Notes: a model not told the origin generated them from the letters alone. 64,000 nt of DNA from Janibacter sp. HTCC2649 (GCF_000152705.1 NZ_CH672413.1:2670139-2734138); one strand, 5' to 3'. Shown: positions 23,986 to 34,736, counted from the first letter of the stretch. Numbers and translations: made by a program.

Positions 23986-24087
23986 GGGGCCAAACGCGCG
24001 CCATCCCGCGCCTTTGGCCCCGTGGACCTATCGGGAAAGGGAGTTCACGCCAGCCTCACGAGTCACCACAGCCCCGCCGGATAGCAT
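23986..24087 (+). promoter_or_regulatory. Upstream region of the fhaA operon
   Basis: The 232-bp gap before fhaA contains a dyad GGGGCCAAA/TTTGGCCCC (23986-23994 and 24013-24021) and further on a possible -10 element TAGCAT (24082-24087), 68 bp before the start codon. The dyad may terminate antisense transcripts or bind a regulator. Assignments are tentative. Confidence 0.3.
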
Positions 24088-24154
24088 CGAGCCGGACCGA
24101 CGACCGACTCACCGCTGACCGCAGCACCGATCGCACGACCAAAGGAGGCGCGCC

Positions 24155-25081
24155 ATGGGCCTGTTCGACCGCATGGAAGGCAAGCTCGAGCGCGCCGTCA
24201 ACGGTGTCTTCGCCAAGGCGTTCCGCGCCGAGGTCCAGCCCGTCGAGATCGCGAGCGCCATCCGTCGCGCCATGGATGACCGCGCCGCCAGTTCCGGCCG
24301 CTCCCGCAGCGTCGTCCCCAACGTCTTCACGATCGAGCTCAGCGAGACCGACTTCGAGCGCCTCACCGACCACGGCCAGGAGCTCGAGAACGAACTCATC
24401 GCCGCCGCCGAGGAGCACGCCGACAGCCAGCACTACCAGCCCGGCGGCCCCATCGACATCCTCTTCGACGAGGATGCCGATCTCGAGACGGGTGTCTTCC
24501 GCATCCGCCCCAGCACCGCCAAGCGCCCCCGCGCGACGGGAATGACCGGCCAGCACCAGCCCGTCCGCCGGGCCACGGCCTACGACGACGAGGACTACGA
24601 CGACGCGTATGCCGGCGAGTCACCCGCCGCTGCCGTCGCACCCCCCGTGCCCACCCCCGCCCCAGCGCGCCCAGCCCGTCCGGCCCCGAGCCGACCACGT
24701 CACGAACCGGTCGACGACGACCTCGGCGAGACGGCGGCATACCGGCCGGCGAAGCCGCCTGCCAAGAAGAAGCGCACCAACCCGGCCGACCGACCATGGC
24801 TCGACGTCGACGGCGAGCGCTACCCGCTCATGGGTGCGATCACGATCCTCGGCCGCGACGACAGCGCCGACATCATCCTCGACGACCCGGGAATCTCCCG
24901 TCAGCACAGCGAAATTCGCGTGACGCAGGACGGTCCGCACACTGTCGCGACGATCCGCGACCTGGGTTCCACCAATGGCACGTTCGTGGGTGGCGAGCGT
25001 GTCACGTCTGAGCACCTCGAGGACGGTGACCGGATCACTGTCGGGCGCACCTCAGTCACTTATCGTGCCGGTAGAAAATGA
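24155..25081 (+). CDS. fhaA: FhaA: DUF3662 and FHA domain protein
   Basis: 308 aa, ATG 24155 behind AAAGGAGG. The N-terminal DUF3662 domain (MGLFDRMEGKLERAVNGVF, then KAFRAEVQPVEIASAIRRAM) covers ~120 residues. An acidic and Pro-rich linker follows, and residues ~220-305 form an FHA domain with GRDDSADIILDDPGISRQHS and DLGSTNGTFVGG. FhaA binds phosphothreonine peptides made by PknB and in mycobacteria recruits MviN/CwlM-related factors to restrain peptidoglycan synthesis. First gene of the conserved six-gene operon ending in pknB. Cytoplasmic. Confidence 0.96.
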   Translation: MGLFDRMEGKLERAVNGVFAKAFRAEVQPVEIASAIRRAMDDRAASSGRSRSVVPNVFTIELSETDFERLTDHGQELENELIAAAEEHADSQHYQPGGPIDILFDEDADLETGVFRIRPSTAKRPRATGMTGQHQPVRRATAYDDEDYDDAYAGESPAAAVAPPVPTPAPARPARPAPSRPRHEPVDDDLGETAAYRPAKPPAKKKRTNPADRPWLDVDGERYPLMGAITILGRDDSADIILDDPGISRQHSEIRVTQDGPHTVATIRDLGSTNGTFVGGERVTSEHLEDGDRITVGRTSVTYRAGRK

Positions 25082-25099
25082 CAGAAGTGAGCACCTGGG

Positions 25100-25645
25100 A
25101 TGAGTGAACTCACCATCACCCTCATGCGCCTCGGGCTCCTCGTCGCGCTCTGGGCCTTCGTCATCGCCGTCGTCGGCGTTCTGCGGGGGGACCTCTACGG
25201 CACCCAGGTGACCCCGCGTCGGGCTCCGGGACAGCGCGCGGCCACCCCGCGCCCCGTCCCCCGTGGGGGCAACCCCGCTGCGGTCCCCGCCGAACAGCGC
25301 CCCGTCACCCCCCGGCCGACCGGCCGGCGCTTCAACGCCCGCCCCGCCGAGCGCGAGCCCAACCACCTCCGCGTCACGAGCGGCCCACTCGCCGGCACGA
25401 GCCTGCCGCTGCGCGAGTCCGGCACCCTCGTCGGCCGCAGCCCCGAGTCGGCGCTCGTGCTCGAGGACGACTTCGCATCCGGTCGGCACGCCCGCATCTA
25501 CAAGGGCCCCGAAGGCTGGATGGTCGAGGACCTCGGCTCCACCAACGGCACGTTCATCGGCCAACTGCGGCTCACCACACCGACGCCCGTGACGGCCGGT
25601 AGCGAAATCAGGTTCGGCACGACCGTCGTCGAGCTGCGGAGGTAG
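25100..25645 (+). CDS. fhaB: FhaB (FipA-type) FHA protein
   Basis: 181 aa. An N-terminal transmembrane helix (LRLGLLVALWAFVIAVVGVL region, residues ~8-30) is followed by a basic Pro-rich linker and a C-terminal FHA domain (residues ~95-180). The FHA domain has LVGRSPESALVLEDDFASGR, HARIYKG and DLGSTNGTFIGQ, the Arg/Ser/Asn set that reads phosphothreonine. In mycobacteria FhaB/FipA links PknA/PknB signalling to division proteins. 18 bp after fhaA and 3 bp before pstP. Confidence 0.95.
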   Translation: MSELTITLMRLGLLVALWAFVIAVVGVLRGDLYGTQVTPRRAPGQRAATPRPVPRGGNPAAVPAEQRPVTPRPTGRRFNARPAEREPNHLRVTSGPLAGTSLPLRESGTLVGRSPESALVLEDDFASGRHARIYKGPEGWMVEDLGSTNGTFIGQLRLTTPTPVTAGSEIRFGTTVVELRR

Positions 25646-25648
25646 CGC

Positions 25649-27043
25649 ATGGCGATCGCCTTCCACTTCGCCGCCCGCTCCGATGTCGGGATGGTGCGAA
25701 CCAACAACGAGGACAGCGGGTATGCCGGCCCGCACCTTCTCGCGATGGCCGACGGCATGGGTGGTCACGCCGGTGGCGACGTCGCCTCGTCCGCGATCCT
25801 CGGCGCGCTCGTCGGGCTCGACGGTGAGTCGTTCTCGGGCGTCGACGCGACCCGGACCCTGCTGCGCCGGATCACCGCCGCCAACACCGAGCTCGGCCAG
25901 CTCGCCCACGACGACCCCGACCTCGACGGCATGGGCACCACGCTCATCGCCATCCTGCGTGCCCGCGACAAGCTCGTCCTCGCGCACATCGGCGACTCCC
26001 GTGCCTACGTCGTCCGCGGTGGCGAGGTCAGCCAGATCACCAAGGACCACAGCTTCGTCCAGTCCCTCGTCGACGAGGGCCGCCTCACTCCCGAGGAGGC
26101 ATCAACCCACCCGCAGCGTTCCCTCGTGACCCGCGTCCTCACCGGCGCCGAGGGTGAGGAGCCCGACGTCGTCGTGCGTCAGGCGATCGTCGGCGACCGC
26201 TACCTCATCTGCTCAGACGGCCTGTCCGACTACGTCGCCCGCGACACGATCGACGAGATCCTCACGACCGAGCGCAAGCCCGGCGACTGCGCCGAACGCC
26301 TCGTCCAGCTCGCCCTGCGTGCTGGGGCGCCGGACAACGTCACCGTCGTCATCGGGGACGTCGTCGACATGACCCAGTTCGTGCCCAGCGACTCGCCCCA
26401 GATCGTCGGGGCCGCGGCCGCGATCCGCCGCCACACCCGCCCGATCCCCGTCACACCCGCCGCCAAGGCGGCCGCCCTGTCCCACGAGGCGAGCGGTGGC
26501 TCGGCCGACGACGACATCGAGCTCGCCGACGAAGGCTCGCGCAGTCGCACGACCACGATCCTGCGCACGCTCGGCGTCGCCCTCGTCGCCGCGATCCTGC
26601 TCGTGGGTGGCGGGTATGCCGCCTACTCGTGGTCGCAGGCCCAGTTCTACGTCGGCGTCAACGACGGCCGCGTCGCGGTCTTCAAGGGCGTCGACCAGAC
26701 CCTCGGCCCGCTGGACCTGTCGCAGGCCGAGACCACGAGCGGCATCGACGTCGACGACCTCCCCGACTTCTATCGCGGGCAGCTCGACCGTGGCATCACG
26801 ATGGAGACGCGCTCCGACGCCGCCGCCCTCGTCCGCAACCTCGAGGTGCAGGCCCAGGCGTGCCGCTACGCGAAGTCCCTCGGCCGCTCGTGCGCGACGG
26901 TGCCCTCCACCTGGACGACGCCGACTCCCACGCCCACCCCGAGCGGTTCTCCCACCGTCAGCCCCACGGGTCCGCTTCCCACCGGCACCCCCGGCGTCAC
27001 TCCCAGCGGTTCCCCGTCACCGACCATCAGTCCCAACGCATGA
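25649..27043 (+). CDS. pstP: PstP: PP2C-family Ser/Thr phosphatase
   Basis: 464 aa. The PP2C motifs are complete: SDVGMVRTNNEDSGY, LLAMADGMGGHAGGDVAS, DGMGTTLIA, LAHIGDSRAYVVRGGEV, ICSDGLSDYV and PDNVTVVIGDV. They provide the Asp residues for the Mn/Mg centre. A single transmembrane helix (residues ~310-332) and a ~130-residue extracytoplasmic tail ending in a Pro/Thr/Ser-rich stretch follow. It reverses PknA/PknB phosphorylation. The stop overlaps the rodA ATG by ATGA. Confidence 0.96.
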   Translation: MAIAFHFAARSDVGMVRTNNEDSGYAGPHLLAMADGMGGHAGGDVASSAILGALVGLDGESFSGVDATRTLLRRITAANTELGQLAHDDPDLDGMGTTLIAILRARDKLVLAHIGDSRAYVVRGGEVSQITKDHSFVQSLVDEGRLTPEEASTHPQRSLVTRVLTGAEGEEPDVVVRQAIVGDRYLICSDGLSDYVARDTIDEILTTERKPGDCAERLVQLALRAGAPDNVTVVIGDVVDMTQFVPSDSPQIVGAAAAIRRHTRPIPVTPAAKAAALSHEASGGSADDDIELADEGSRSRTTTILRTLGVALVAAILLVGGGYAAYSWSQAQFYVGVNDGRVAVFKGVDQTLGPLDLSQAETTSGIDVDDLPDFYRGQLDRGITMETRSDAAALVRNLEVQAQACRYAKSLGRSCATVPSTWTTPTPTPTPSGSPTVSPTGPLPTGTPGVTPSGSPSPTISPNA

Positions 27044-28422
27044 CGACGGTTTCCTCACTCGCCTCCCGCAAGGGCCGCAACGTCGAGCTCGCGCTCCTCG
27101 TCTTCGCGGTCGGCATCGTCGTGCTCGCCTACGTCAACGTCGGCATCGCGGTCGAGGGTGCGATCCCGCCGAGCCTCGTCGCCGTGGGTTCCGGCTTCGC
27201 CATCATCACGGCCGTCTTCCACCTCGTGATGCGCTGGCGCGCACCGTATGCCGACCCGCTGATCCTCCCGATCGCCACGCTGCTCAACGGTCTCGGGCTC
27301 GTCATGATCAACCGCCTCGACCTGGCTCATGGCAAGGACCTCGCCGAGGGGCTGGCCCTGCGCCAGCTCATGTGGAGCGCGCTCGGCGCCGGCCTCGCGA
27401 TCGCGGCGCTCATCATCCTGCGCGACCACCGCATCCTGCGCCGCTACACCTACCTTGCGGGGGCGCTCGGTTTCGGGCTGCTCCTCCTGCCCCTCGTGCC
27501 GGGCCTCGGGATCGAGAACTACGGCTCCCGCATCTGGATCAGGCTCGGCCCCTTCTCGTTCCAGCCCGGTGAGATCGCCAAGCTCGTCCTCGCGATCTTC
27601 TTCGCCGGCTACCTCGTGCAGACCCGCGACGCCCTCTCGGTCGCCGGTCGCCGCATCCTCGGCCTCACCCTGCCCCGGGCCCGCGACCTCGGCCCCATCC
27701 TCGTGGCCTGGATGCTGTCCGTCGGCGTGCTCGTCCTCGAGAAGGACCTCGGGTCCTCACTGCTGTTCTTCGGCCTCTTCGTCGCCATGCTCTACGTCGC
27801 GACCGAACGCACCTCGTGGGTCGCCATCGGCATGCTGCTCTTCTGCGTGGGCTGCTACGTCGCCAACATGCTGTTCGACCACGTGCAGCGACGCGTCATC
27901 CTCTGGCTCGACACGTTCAGCACCGAGGCCCTCAACATCTCGGACCAGCTGGCCAAGGGCGTCATGGGCATGGCGTCCGGCGGCATGTTCGGCACCGGAC
28001 TCGGCCGCGGACGCCCCGACCTCACCTACTTCGCCGAGAGCGACTTCATCATCCCGAGCTTCGGTGAGGAGATCGGCCTCGTCGGGCTCTTCGCCCTCCT
28101 GATCCTCTACGTGCTGCTCATCGAGCGCGGCCTGCGCACCGCGATCGGCGCCCGCGACGGGTTCGGCAAGCTACTCGCCTCAGGCCTCGCGTTCTCCCTC
28201 GCGCTGCAGTGCTTCGTCGTCGTCGGTGGCGTCACGCGCGTCATCCCGCTCACCGGCCTGACGATGCCGTTCCTCTCCCAGGGCGGCTCCTCCCTCCTTG
28301 CCAACTGGACGCTCGTGGCGATCCTGCTCCGCATCAGTGACCACGCGCGTCGACCTGTCCCCGACCCAGAGGCTCCCCGTCCTGCTTCCCAAGACCAGAC
28401 CCAGGTGGTGAAGGTGCGATGA
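27040..28422 (+). CDS. rodA: RodA/FtsW-family SEDS peptidoglycan polymerase
   Basis: 460 aa, start fixed by the ATGA overlap with pstP. It is a multi-spanning membrane protein with about 12 helices. Signatures include SRIWIRLGPFSFQPGEIAKL (near residue 163), the ALNISDQLAKGVMGMASGGM block with FGTGLGRGRPDLTYFAESDF (near 295-335), and TMPFLSQGGSSLLANW near the C-terminus. SEDS proteins are lipid II glycosyltransferases working with the class B PBP encoded next. The stop overlaps the pbpA ATG, keeping the pair coupled. Confidence 0.95.
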   Translation: MTTVSSLASRKGRNVELALLVFAVGIVVLAYVNVGIAVEGAIPPSLVAVGSGFAIITAVFHLVMRWRAPYADPLILPIATLLNGLGLVMINRLDLAHGKDLAEGLALRQLMWSALGAGLAIAALIILRDHRILRRYTYLAGALGFGLLLLPLVPGLGIENYGSRIWIRLGPFSFQPGEIAKLVLAIFFAGYLVQTRDALSVAGRRILGLTLPRARDLGPILVAWMLSVGVLVLEKDLGSSLLFFGLFVAMLYVATERTSWVAIGMLLFCVGCYVANMLFDHVQRRVILWLDTFSTEALNISDQLAKGVMGMASGGMFGTGLGRGRPDLTYFAESDFIIPSFGEEIGLVGLFALLILYVLLIERGLRTAIGARDGFGKLLASGLAFSLALQCFVVVGGVTRVIPLTGLTMPFLSQGGSSLLANWTLVAILLRISDHARRPVPDPEAPRPASQDQTQVVKVR

Positions 28423-29876
28423 ACTCACCGATCCGCCGCCTCTCCTTCGTCGTCGCCTTCCTCTTCGCCACGCTGTTGGTGTCGACGACGCTCATCCAGT
28501 TCGTCTACGCCAAGGACCTCAACGCCCGCCCGGACAACCGGCGCACCCTGCTCAGCAGCTACGCCCGTGAGCGCGGCCAGATCCTCGTCGGCGACACCGC
28601 CATCGCGAAGTCGGTCCCGGCCAGCGACGAATACAAGTGGCTGCGCACCTACCCCGGCGGCGCGGCATACGCACACATCACCGGCTACTACTCGTTCTAT
28701 GGCGCGGGCGGCGGCCTCGAGCAGGCCGAGAACGGTCTGCTCTCCGGCAGCAGCGACAAGCTCGCCTTCCGCCGTGTCTCCGACTTCTTCACCGGCCGCA
28801 AGACCAGCGGTGCCAGCCTCGAGCTGACCATCGACGCCAACGTGCAGGCGGCCGCGATCAAGGCCCTCGACGGTCGCAAGGGAGCAGCGGTCGCGGTCAA
28901 CCCGTCGACCGGCGAGATCCTCGCCATGGTGAGCAACCCCGGCTACAACCCGGCCGACCTGTCGACCCACAACCTCACCAAGCTCAACGCGTCCTACAAG
29001 GCTCTCAACACCGACAAGGACAAGCCGCTCGCCAACCGCGCCATCGCCGGCGACCTCTACCCGCCGGGCTCGACGTTCAAGATCGTCACGGCCGCCGCGG
29101 CACTGTCGAGCGGGAAGTTCCAGCCCGACACCGAGCTGCCCGGCCCGGCCGTGCTCGACCTGCCCCAGACGACCGTCGGCCTGCCCAACATCGGCAAGAA
29201 GTCGTGCGGCGCCGACGACAAGACGACGTTCCTGCACGCGATGGAGATCTCCTGCAACAGCGCGTTCGGCTACCTCGGCCTCCAGCTCGGTGCCGACGCC
29301 CTGCGTGACCAGGCGGCGAAATTCGGTGTGGGAGACCAGCTTTCGATCCCGATGAGGGTCACCCCGAGCAGCGTTCCCGCCGAGCTCAACCAACCGCAGC
29401 TTGCGCAGTCGGCGGTCGGTCAGTACGACGTGCGCGTCACGCCGCTCCAGGTCGCGATGCTCAGCGCAGCCGTCGCCAACCACGGTGTCGTCATGAAGCC
29501 CTACCTCGTGAAGTCGGTCCTCTCGAGCGACCTCAGCGTCATCGAGCGCGCCGAGCCCGCGCAGCTCTCCGAGGCCGTGACCCCCGAGGTCGCCGCGCAG
29601 CTCACCGAGATGATGGAAGCCGTCGTCGAGAACGGCAGTGGCAAGCCCGCTCAGATCGACGGGGTGCGCGTCGCCGGCAAGACCGGCACCGCCGAGACCG
29701 ACGGGAAGGCCCGGGCCCACGCCTGGTTCACCGGGTTCGCACCCGCCAATGACCCGCAGATCGCTGTCGCCGTCGTCGTCGAGAACGGCGGAGACCCCGA
29801 CAGTGAAGCCCGTGGTGGTGGCGCCGTGGCCGGCCCCGTCGCCAAGGCCATGCTCGAAGCAGGACTGAAGAAGTGA
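28419..29876 (+). CDS. pbpA: PbpA: class B penicillin-binding protein
   Basis: 485 aa. It has a single N-terminal anchor (LSFVVAFLFATLLVSTTLIQ) and a dimerisation region. The transpeptidase domain carries SxxK in PPGSTFKIVTAAAAL (near residue 220), SxN in ISCNSAFGYLG (near 287) and KTGTAETDG (near 428). The enzyme cross-links nascent peptidoglycan outside the membrane, paired with RodA. It is 8 bp before pknB. Confidence 0.96.
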   Translation: MNSPIRRLSFVVAFLFATLLVSTTLIQFVYAKDLNARPDNRRTLLSSYARERGQILVGDTAIAKSVPASDEYKWLRTYPGGAAYAHITGYYSFYGAGGGLEQAENGLLSGSSDKLAFRRVSDFFTGRKTSGASLELTIDANVQAAAIKALDGRKGAAVAVNPSTGEILAMVSNPGYNPADLSTHNLTKLNASYKALNTDKDKPLANRAIAGDLYPPGSTFKIVTAAAALSSGKFQPDTELPGPAVLDLPQTTVGLPNIGKKSCGADDKTTFLHAMEISCNSAFGYLGLQLGADALRDQAAKFGVGDQLSIPMRVTPSSVPAELNQPQLAQSAVGQYDVRVTPLQVAMLSAAVANHGVVMKPYLVKSVLSSDLSVIERAEPAQLSEAVTPEVAAQLTEMMEAVVENGSGKPAQIDGVRVAGKTGTAETDGKARAHAWFTGFAPANDPQIAVAVVVENGGDPDSEARGGGAVAGPVAKAMLEAGLKK

Positions 29877-29883
29877 GGAAGCA

Positions 29884-31740
<1,857 letters not shown>

Positions 31741-31754
31741 GGCTGACCCACTCC

Positions 31755-31923
31755 GACTTCGTGCCCCGCACGGACACAACGCGGCCCGACTTCGTGCCCC
31801 ACACGGACACAACGCGACCCGACTTCGTGCCCCACACGGACACAACGCGGCCCGACTTCGTGCCCCGCACGGACACGCCCCCCGGCCGAAGGCCCATCGC
31901 TTGTCCGTGCGGGGCACGAAGTC
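31755..31923. repeat. Dispersed palindromic repeat, locus A (four tandem copies plus inverted copy)
   Basis: Four direct copies start at 31755, 31788, 31821 and 31854, an exact 33-bp period. Each begins GACTTCGTGCCCC[AG]CACGG and ends ACAC, then about 10 bp of linker. An inverted copy (31903-31923) follows a GGCCGAAGGCC linker, so the last direct copy and the inverted copy can form a ~21-bp stem. It separates the converging pknB and trpG genes. Loci B, C and D carry the same arms as single hairpins. Confidence 0.9.
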
Positions 31924-31926
31924 GAT

Positions 31927-32637
31927 TCAGCCGGTGACTTTGGCGGCGACGTCGGCGCCGTCGTGCACCAGCGGGCTCAGCCCGTGGGAACGCTCGACCG
32001 CGCCCGCGTCGCCGCACACCTCGAGCCAGTTGGCGAGGAGCCGGTGACCACCCTGTGTCAGGACGGACTCGGGGTGGAACTGCACCCCGTGCAGGGGCAG
32101 GTCGCGGTGCTGGACAGCCATGATGATGCCGCTCTCGGTGTGACCGGTGCCGATGAGCGAGTCAGGCAGGGACGGCGGGTCGATCGTCAGCGAGTGATAG
32201 CGCGTCGCCGTGAACGGCGTCGGCAATCCGGCCAGCACACCCTCGCCCGAGTGGTGCACCAGAGAGGTCTTGCCGTGGAGCAGTTCGGGTGCGCGACCGA
32301 CCACGCCGCCGGCCACGACACCGAGGGCCTGGTGCCCGAGGCACACGCCGAGCATGGGCTGCGACCGCTCGCCACACGCCTCGATCATCGCCATCGAGAC
32401 ACCGGCCTCCTCGGGCGTGCCCGGCCCGGGTGAGACGAGCACCCCGTCGAAGTCGGCGCCGTCAGCAGGGGCGATCGCGTCGTTGCGAACGACGGTGCAC
32501 TCCGCGCCGAGCTGCTCGAGGTAGCCCACGATCGTGAACACGAACGAGTCGTAGTTGTCGATCACGAGGATCCGACTGGTCGGGGCAGCTGGGGACATCG
32601 GGGCAGTCGGGGCATCAGGTGCGTTGGTGGCGTTCAT
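31927..32637 (-). CDS. trpG: Glutamine amidotransferase: anthranilate/aminodeoxychorismate synthase component II
   Basis: 236 aa. A class I glutamine amidotransferase with SRILVIDNYDSFVFTIVGYL, VSPGPGTPEEAG, the nucleophile in MLGVCLGHQALGVVAG, and VQFHPESVLTQGG giving the His and Glu of the triad. It supplies ammonia from glutamine to chorismate for anthranilate or p-aminobenzoate; no component I gene is nearby, so the pathway is not settled. The N-terminal ~22 residues are low complexity, and ATG 32598 is a possible shorter start. ATG 32637 overlaps the stop of the small membrane gene by one base. Confidence 0.93.
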   Translation of the reverse strand: MNATNAPDAPTAPMSPAAPTSRILVIDNYDSFVFTIVGYLEQLGAECTVVRNDAIAPADGADFDGVLVSPGPGTPEEAGVSMAMIEACGERSQPMLGVCLGHQALGVVAGGVVGRAPELLHGKTSLVHHSGEGVLAGLPTPFTATRYHSLTIDPPSLPDSLIGTGHTESGIIMAVQHRDLPLHGVQFHPESVLTQGGHRLLANWLEVCGDAGAVERSHGLSPLVHDGADVAAKVTG

Positions 32638-32849
32638 CACAGGACCTCACGGTGCGAAGACAGCTGGGGCAGAAGGGCACTGGCACCAGTGTCAGTACCA
32701 ACGGTGGTCTCGTCGTAGGGCAGCCAAGATGCGACCAGTGGGAAGACCCACTCGAAGCACACCACGACGACGCCCGCGAACAAAGCCACGAGCAGCAGGG
32801 CCTTGAGCGCGACGGGACCGGGAAGCACACGCCAGAGGGCGGCATACAT
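32637..32849 (-). CDS. Small conserved membrane protein
   Basis: 70 aa beginning MYAALWRVLPGPVALKALLL, with one hydrophobic helix (residues ~12-38) and a short tail (LPYDETTVGTDTGASALLPQ). Small proteins with WRxLPGP at the N-terminus and PFxxTTV-like residues after the helix are found next to class E sortase or trpG in many actinomycetes. It overlaps the sortase stop and the trpG start by single bases (TGATG each time). Function unknown; membrane-located. Confidence 0.78.
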   Translation of the reverse strand: MYAALWRVLPGPVALKALLLVALFAGVVVVCFEWVFPLVASWLPYDETTVGTDTGASALLPQLSSHREVL

Positions 32850-33580
32850 CAGCTTGCTCCGTTCGCCGGTGCAGCCGGCACCGAGACGGCGAGCGAGGGC
32901 GCGCCCTGGGCGCGGGTGCGGGACTCGACGAGTTCGGCGTGCACGACCCAGCGCTGCTTGGCGCTGAACTTCGGGTGGCAGGACGTGAAGGTCAGTAGGC
33001 GCTTGGTCGGCTTGGCGCTGCGATCGCCGGGGACGGGGGCGATGACCTCGGACTGCCAGGGGCGGACGATCTCGTGGCTCGACACGGCATACACGGTCCA
33101 TCCGGCGGCGGTCTCGACGATGATCCGGTCGCCATTCTTCAGGCGGTCGATCTCGCTGAGTGGCTTGCCGTAGGTCGTGCGGTGCCCGGCGATGGCGAAG
33201 TTGCCGACCTCACCGGGACCGGCTGTCCCCGTGTAGTGCCCGAGGCCTTCCGCCAGCTGCTTGGCACTGGTGCCCTCGACCAACGGACGCGCGTAGTCGG
33301 CGCCAAAACGCGGCACCCGCACGATCGCGAACGCCCCGTCCGGGACCTTCGCCGCACCCGAACCGGCTGCGGCACCGGGCGCCGGAGCCGCTGCGAACTC
33401 TCGCGACAGGGTCGACACCGTGGCGGCGTGGACCTTGTCGGACTGGACATCGGTCCACCACACCTGCCACACGACGAAGAGCAGGACCAGGACCCCGAGC
33501 GTCATGACCAGCTCGCCGACAACCCCCAGGACCCCGCCCCCACGTCGTTCCTGGCGGTGCCGGTGACGTGGTCCGCTCAC
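32849..33580 (-). CDS. Class E sortase
   Basis: 243 aa. GTG 33580 overlaps the DUF881 stop (GTGA). A basic N-terminus and a transmembrane helix (LVMTLGVLVLLFVVWQVWW) precede the sortase barrel. The catalytic residues are visible: His in IAGHRTTYGKPL, Cys in LLTFTSCHPKFS (TLTxC-like), and Arg in AKQRWVVHAEL. Class E sortases anchor surface proteins at LAXTG-type signals outside the membrane. No obvious substrate with such a signal is encoded in this window. Confidence 0.92.
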   Translation of the reverse strand: MSGPRHRHRQERRGGGVLGVVGELVMTLGVLVLLFVVWQVWWTDVQSDKVHAATVSTLSREFAAAPAPGAAAGSGAAKVPDGAFAIVRVPRFGADYARPLVEGTSAKQLAEGLGHYTGTAGPGEVGNFAIAGHRTTYGKPLSEIDRLKNGDRIIVETAAGWTVYAVSSHEIVRPWQSEVIAPVPGDRSAKPTKRLLTFTSCHPKFSAKQRWVVHAELVESRTRAQGAPSLAVSVPAAPANGAS

Positions 33581-34326
33581 TTCGTCACCGTGGCGTGCTC
33601 GGGCGTGATCGAGCCCGCGTATGCCGGGAACTCCTGTCGTTCGTGCGTCGTCACCTCGTAGCCCAGGCCGACCGCCTTGACGTACTCCTGGTAGATCTGG
33701 ATCTCGGGCGACTGGTTCAGGATGTCGCGCAACCTGGCCGGGTCGCCGATGGCGCGGATGCGGTAGGGCGGCGAATAGACGCGGCCCTGGAGGATGAGGG
33801 TGTTGCCGACACAGCGGACGGCACTCGTCGCGATGATCCGCTGGTCCTGGATCATCATCGCCTCGGCACCGCCGGCCCAGAACGCGTTGACGACGGCCTG
33901 GACGTCCTGCTGGTGGACGACGACGGAGTCGACGCCGAGGTTCTCGGGGATCCGGTCGGTGGGCAGCTTGGAGTCGTCGAGCTGGACCTCGACGACCGGA
34001 CCCTGCACGGCGGTGCGACCGGCGCTGACGCCGAGGGCATCGGCCTTGCGCTCGAGTCCTTCGACGGCCGCGTTGCCCGGGGCCCCGTCGTGGGTGAGCT
34101 GGTCGACCTCGTTCGTGAGCTTCTGCAGGTCCCCGGTCATCCGCGCGTTGTCCTGCGTCTTCTCGCGGATGATGTCGGGCAGTCCGGCAGCGTCGGAGCG
34201 CAGGCTGCGGCCCTGTGCGGCGGTCCCGCTCGTGGCAAAGAGGATGCCCGCGATGACGGCCACGATCGGCACGAGCACCGACCATGGGCCGGGTCGTGTC
34301 GTGAGGAACGCCTTGCCTCGCACCAC
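33577..34326 (-). CDS. DUF881-domain protein
   Basis: 249 aa. It has an N-terminal transmembrane helix (WSVLVPIVAVIAGILFATSG), a coiled-coil stretch (~45-85), and the DUF881 core with VEVQLDDSK, VVHQQDVQAVVNAFWAGGAE, MMIQDQRIIATSAVRCVGNT and VYSPPYRIRAIGD. Proteins of this family sit next to crgA or sbp in actinomycetes and are extracytoplasmic; the function is unknown. Either of two tandem GTG codons (34326, 34323) may start it. First gene of the DUF881-sortase-small protein-trpG run, with overlaps throughout. Confidence 0.9.
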   Translation of the reverse strand: MVRGKAFLTTRPGPWSVLVPIVAVIAGILFATSGTAAQGRSLRSDAAGLPDIIREKTQDNARMTGDLQKLTNEVDQLTHDGAPGNAAVEGLERKADALGVSAGRTAVQGPVVEVQLDDSKLPTDRIPENLGVDSVVVHQQDVQAVVNAFWAGGAEAMMIQDQRIIATSAVRCVGNTLILQGRVYSPPYRIRAIGDPARLRDILNQSPEIQIYQEYVKAVGLGYEVTTHERQEFPAYAGSITPEHATVTK

Positions 34327-34393
34327 GGGTCCACACCTCTTCCTGTTCAGGCTCTACGCTAGGCCACGACACCACACGCCAAGGAGACAGTCC

Positions 34394-34648
34394 GTGCCAG
34401 AGTCCAAGGGCCGCTCAAAGCCCGCATACACGCCGCCCCGCACGGCGCAGAGCCGCGTCACCAAGCCCAACCCGCGCTGGTTCGTGCCGCTCATGCTCGC
34501 GCTGATGGTCATCGGGCTCCTGTGGGTCGTGACCTATTACATCTCCGGCTCCAACGAGTTCCCTGTTCCCTCGCTCCACCGCTGGAACCTCGGCGTCGGA
34601 TTCGGGTTCATGATGGCTGGCTTCCTCATGACGACGCGCTGGCGCTGA
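34394..34648 (+). CDS. crgA: CrgA cell-division protein
   Basis: 84 aa, GTG 34394 behind AAGGAGA. The basic N-terminal tail (SKGRSKPAYTPPR) is followed by two transmembrane helices, WFVPLMLALMVIGLLWVVTY and LGVGFGFMMAGFLMTT. The first is followed by the conserved YYISG. CrgA binds FtsZ, FtsQ, FtsI and PBPs and helps place the septum. It is divergent to DUF881 with a 67-bp spacer and followed by its own terminator. Confidence 0.95.
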   Translation: MPESKGRSKPAYTPPRTAQSRVTKPNPRWFVPLMLALMVIGLLWVVTYYISGSNEFPVPSLHRWNLGVGFGFMMAGFLMTTRWR

Positions 34649-34669
34649 CGCCGCGCCTCACCCACGCTG

Positions 34670-34702
34670 AACGGCCCCTGACCTTCGTGGTCAGGGGCCG
34701 TT
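34670..34702 (+). terminator. crgA terminator
   Basis: AACGGCCCCTGACC and its exact complement (14-bp arms) flank the loop TTCGT and are followed by a short T-run (GTTTCG). It lies 21 bp after the crgA stop. Confidence 0.85.
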
Positions 34703-34736
34703 TCGCTGTGTTCACTGCCTCGATCGGGGTATGCCG

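Noticed and set aside
31755-31923. Possible CRISPR array (four regularly spaced repeats)
   Set aside because: The intervals are only about 10 bp and nearly identical, there are no unique spacers and no cas genes, and the unit also occurs as single hairpins at other loci.
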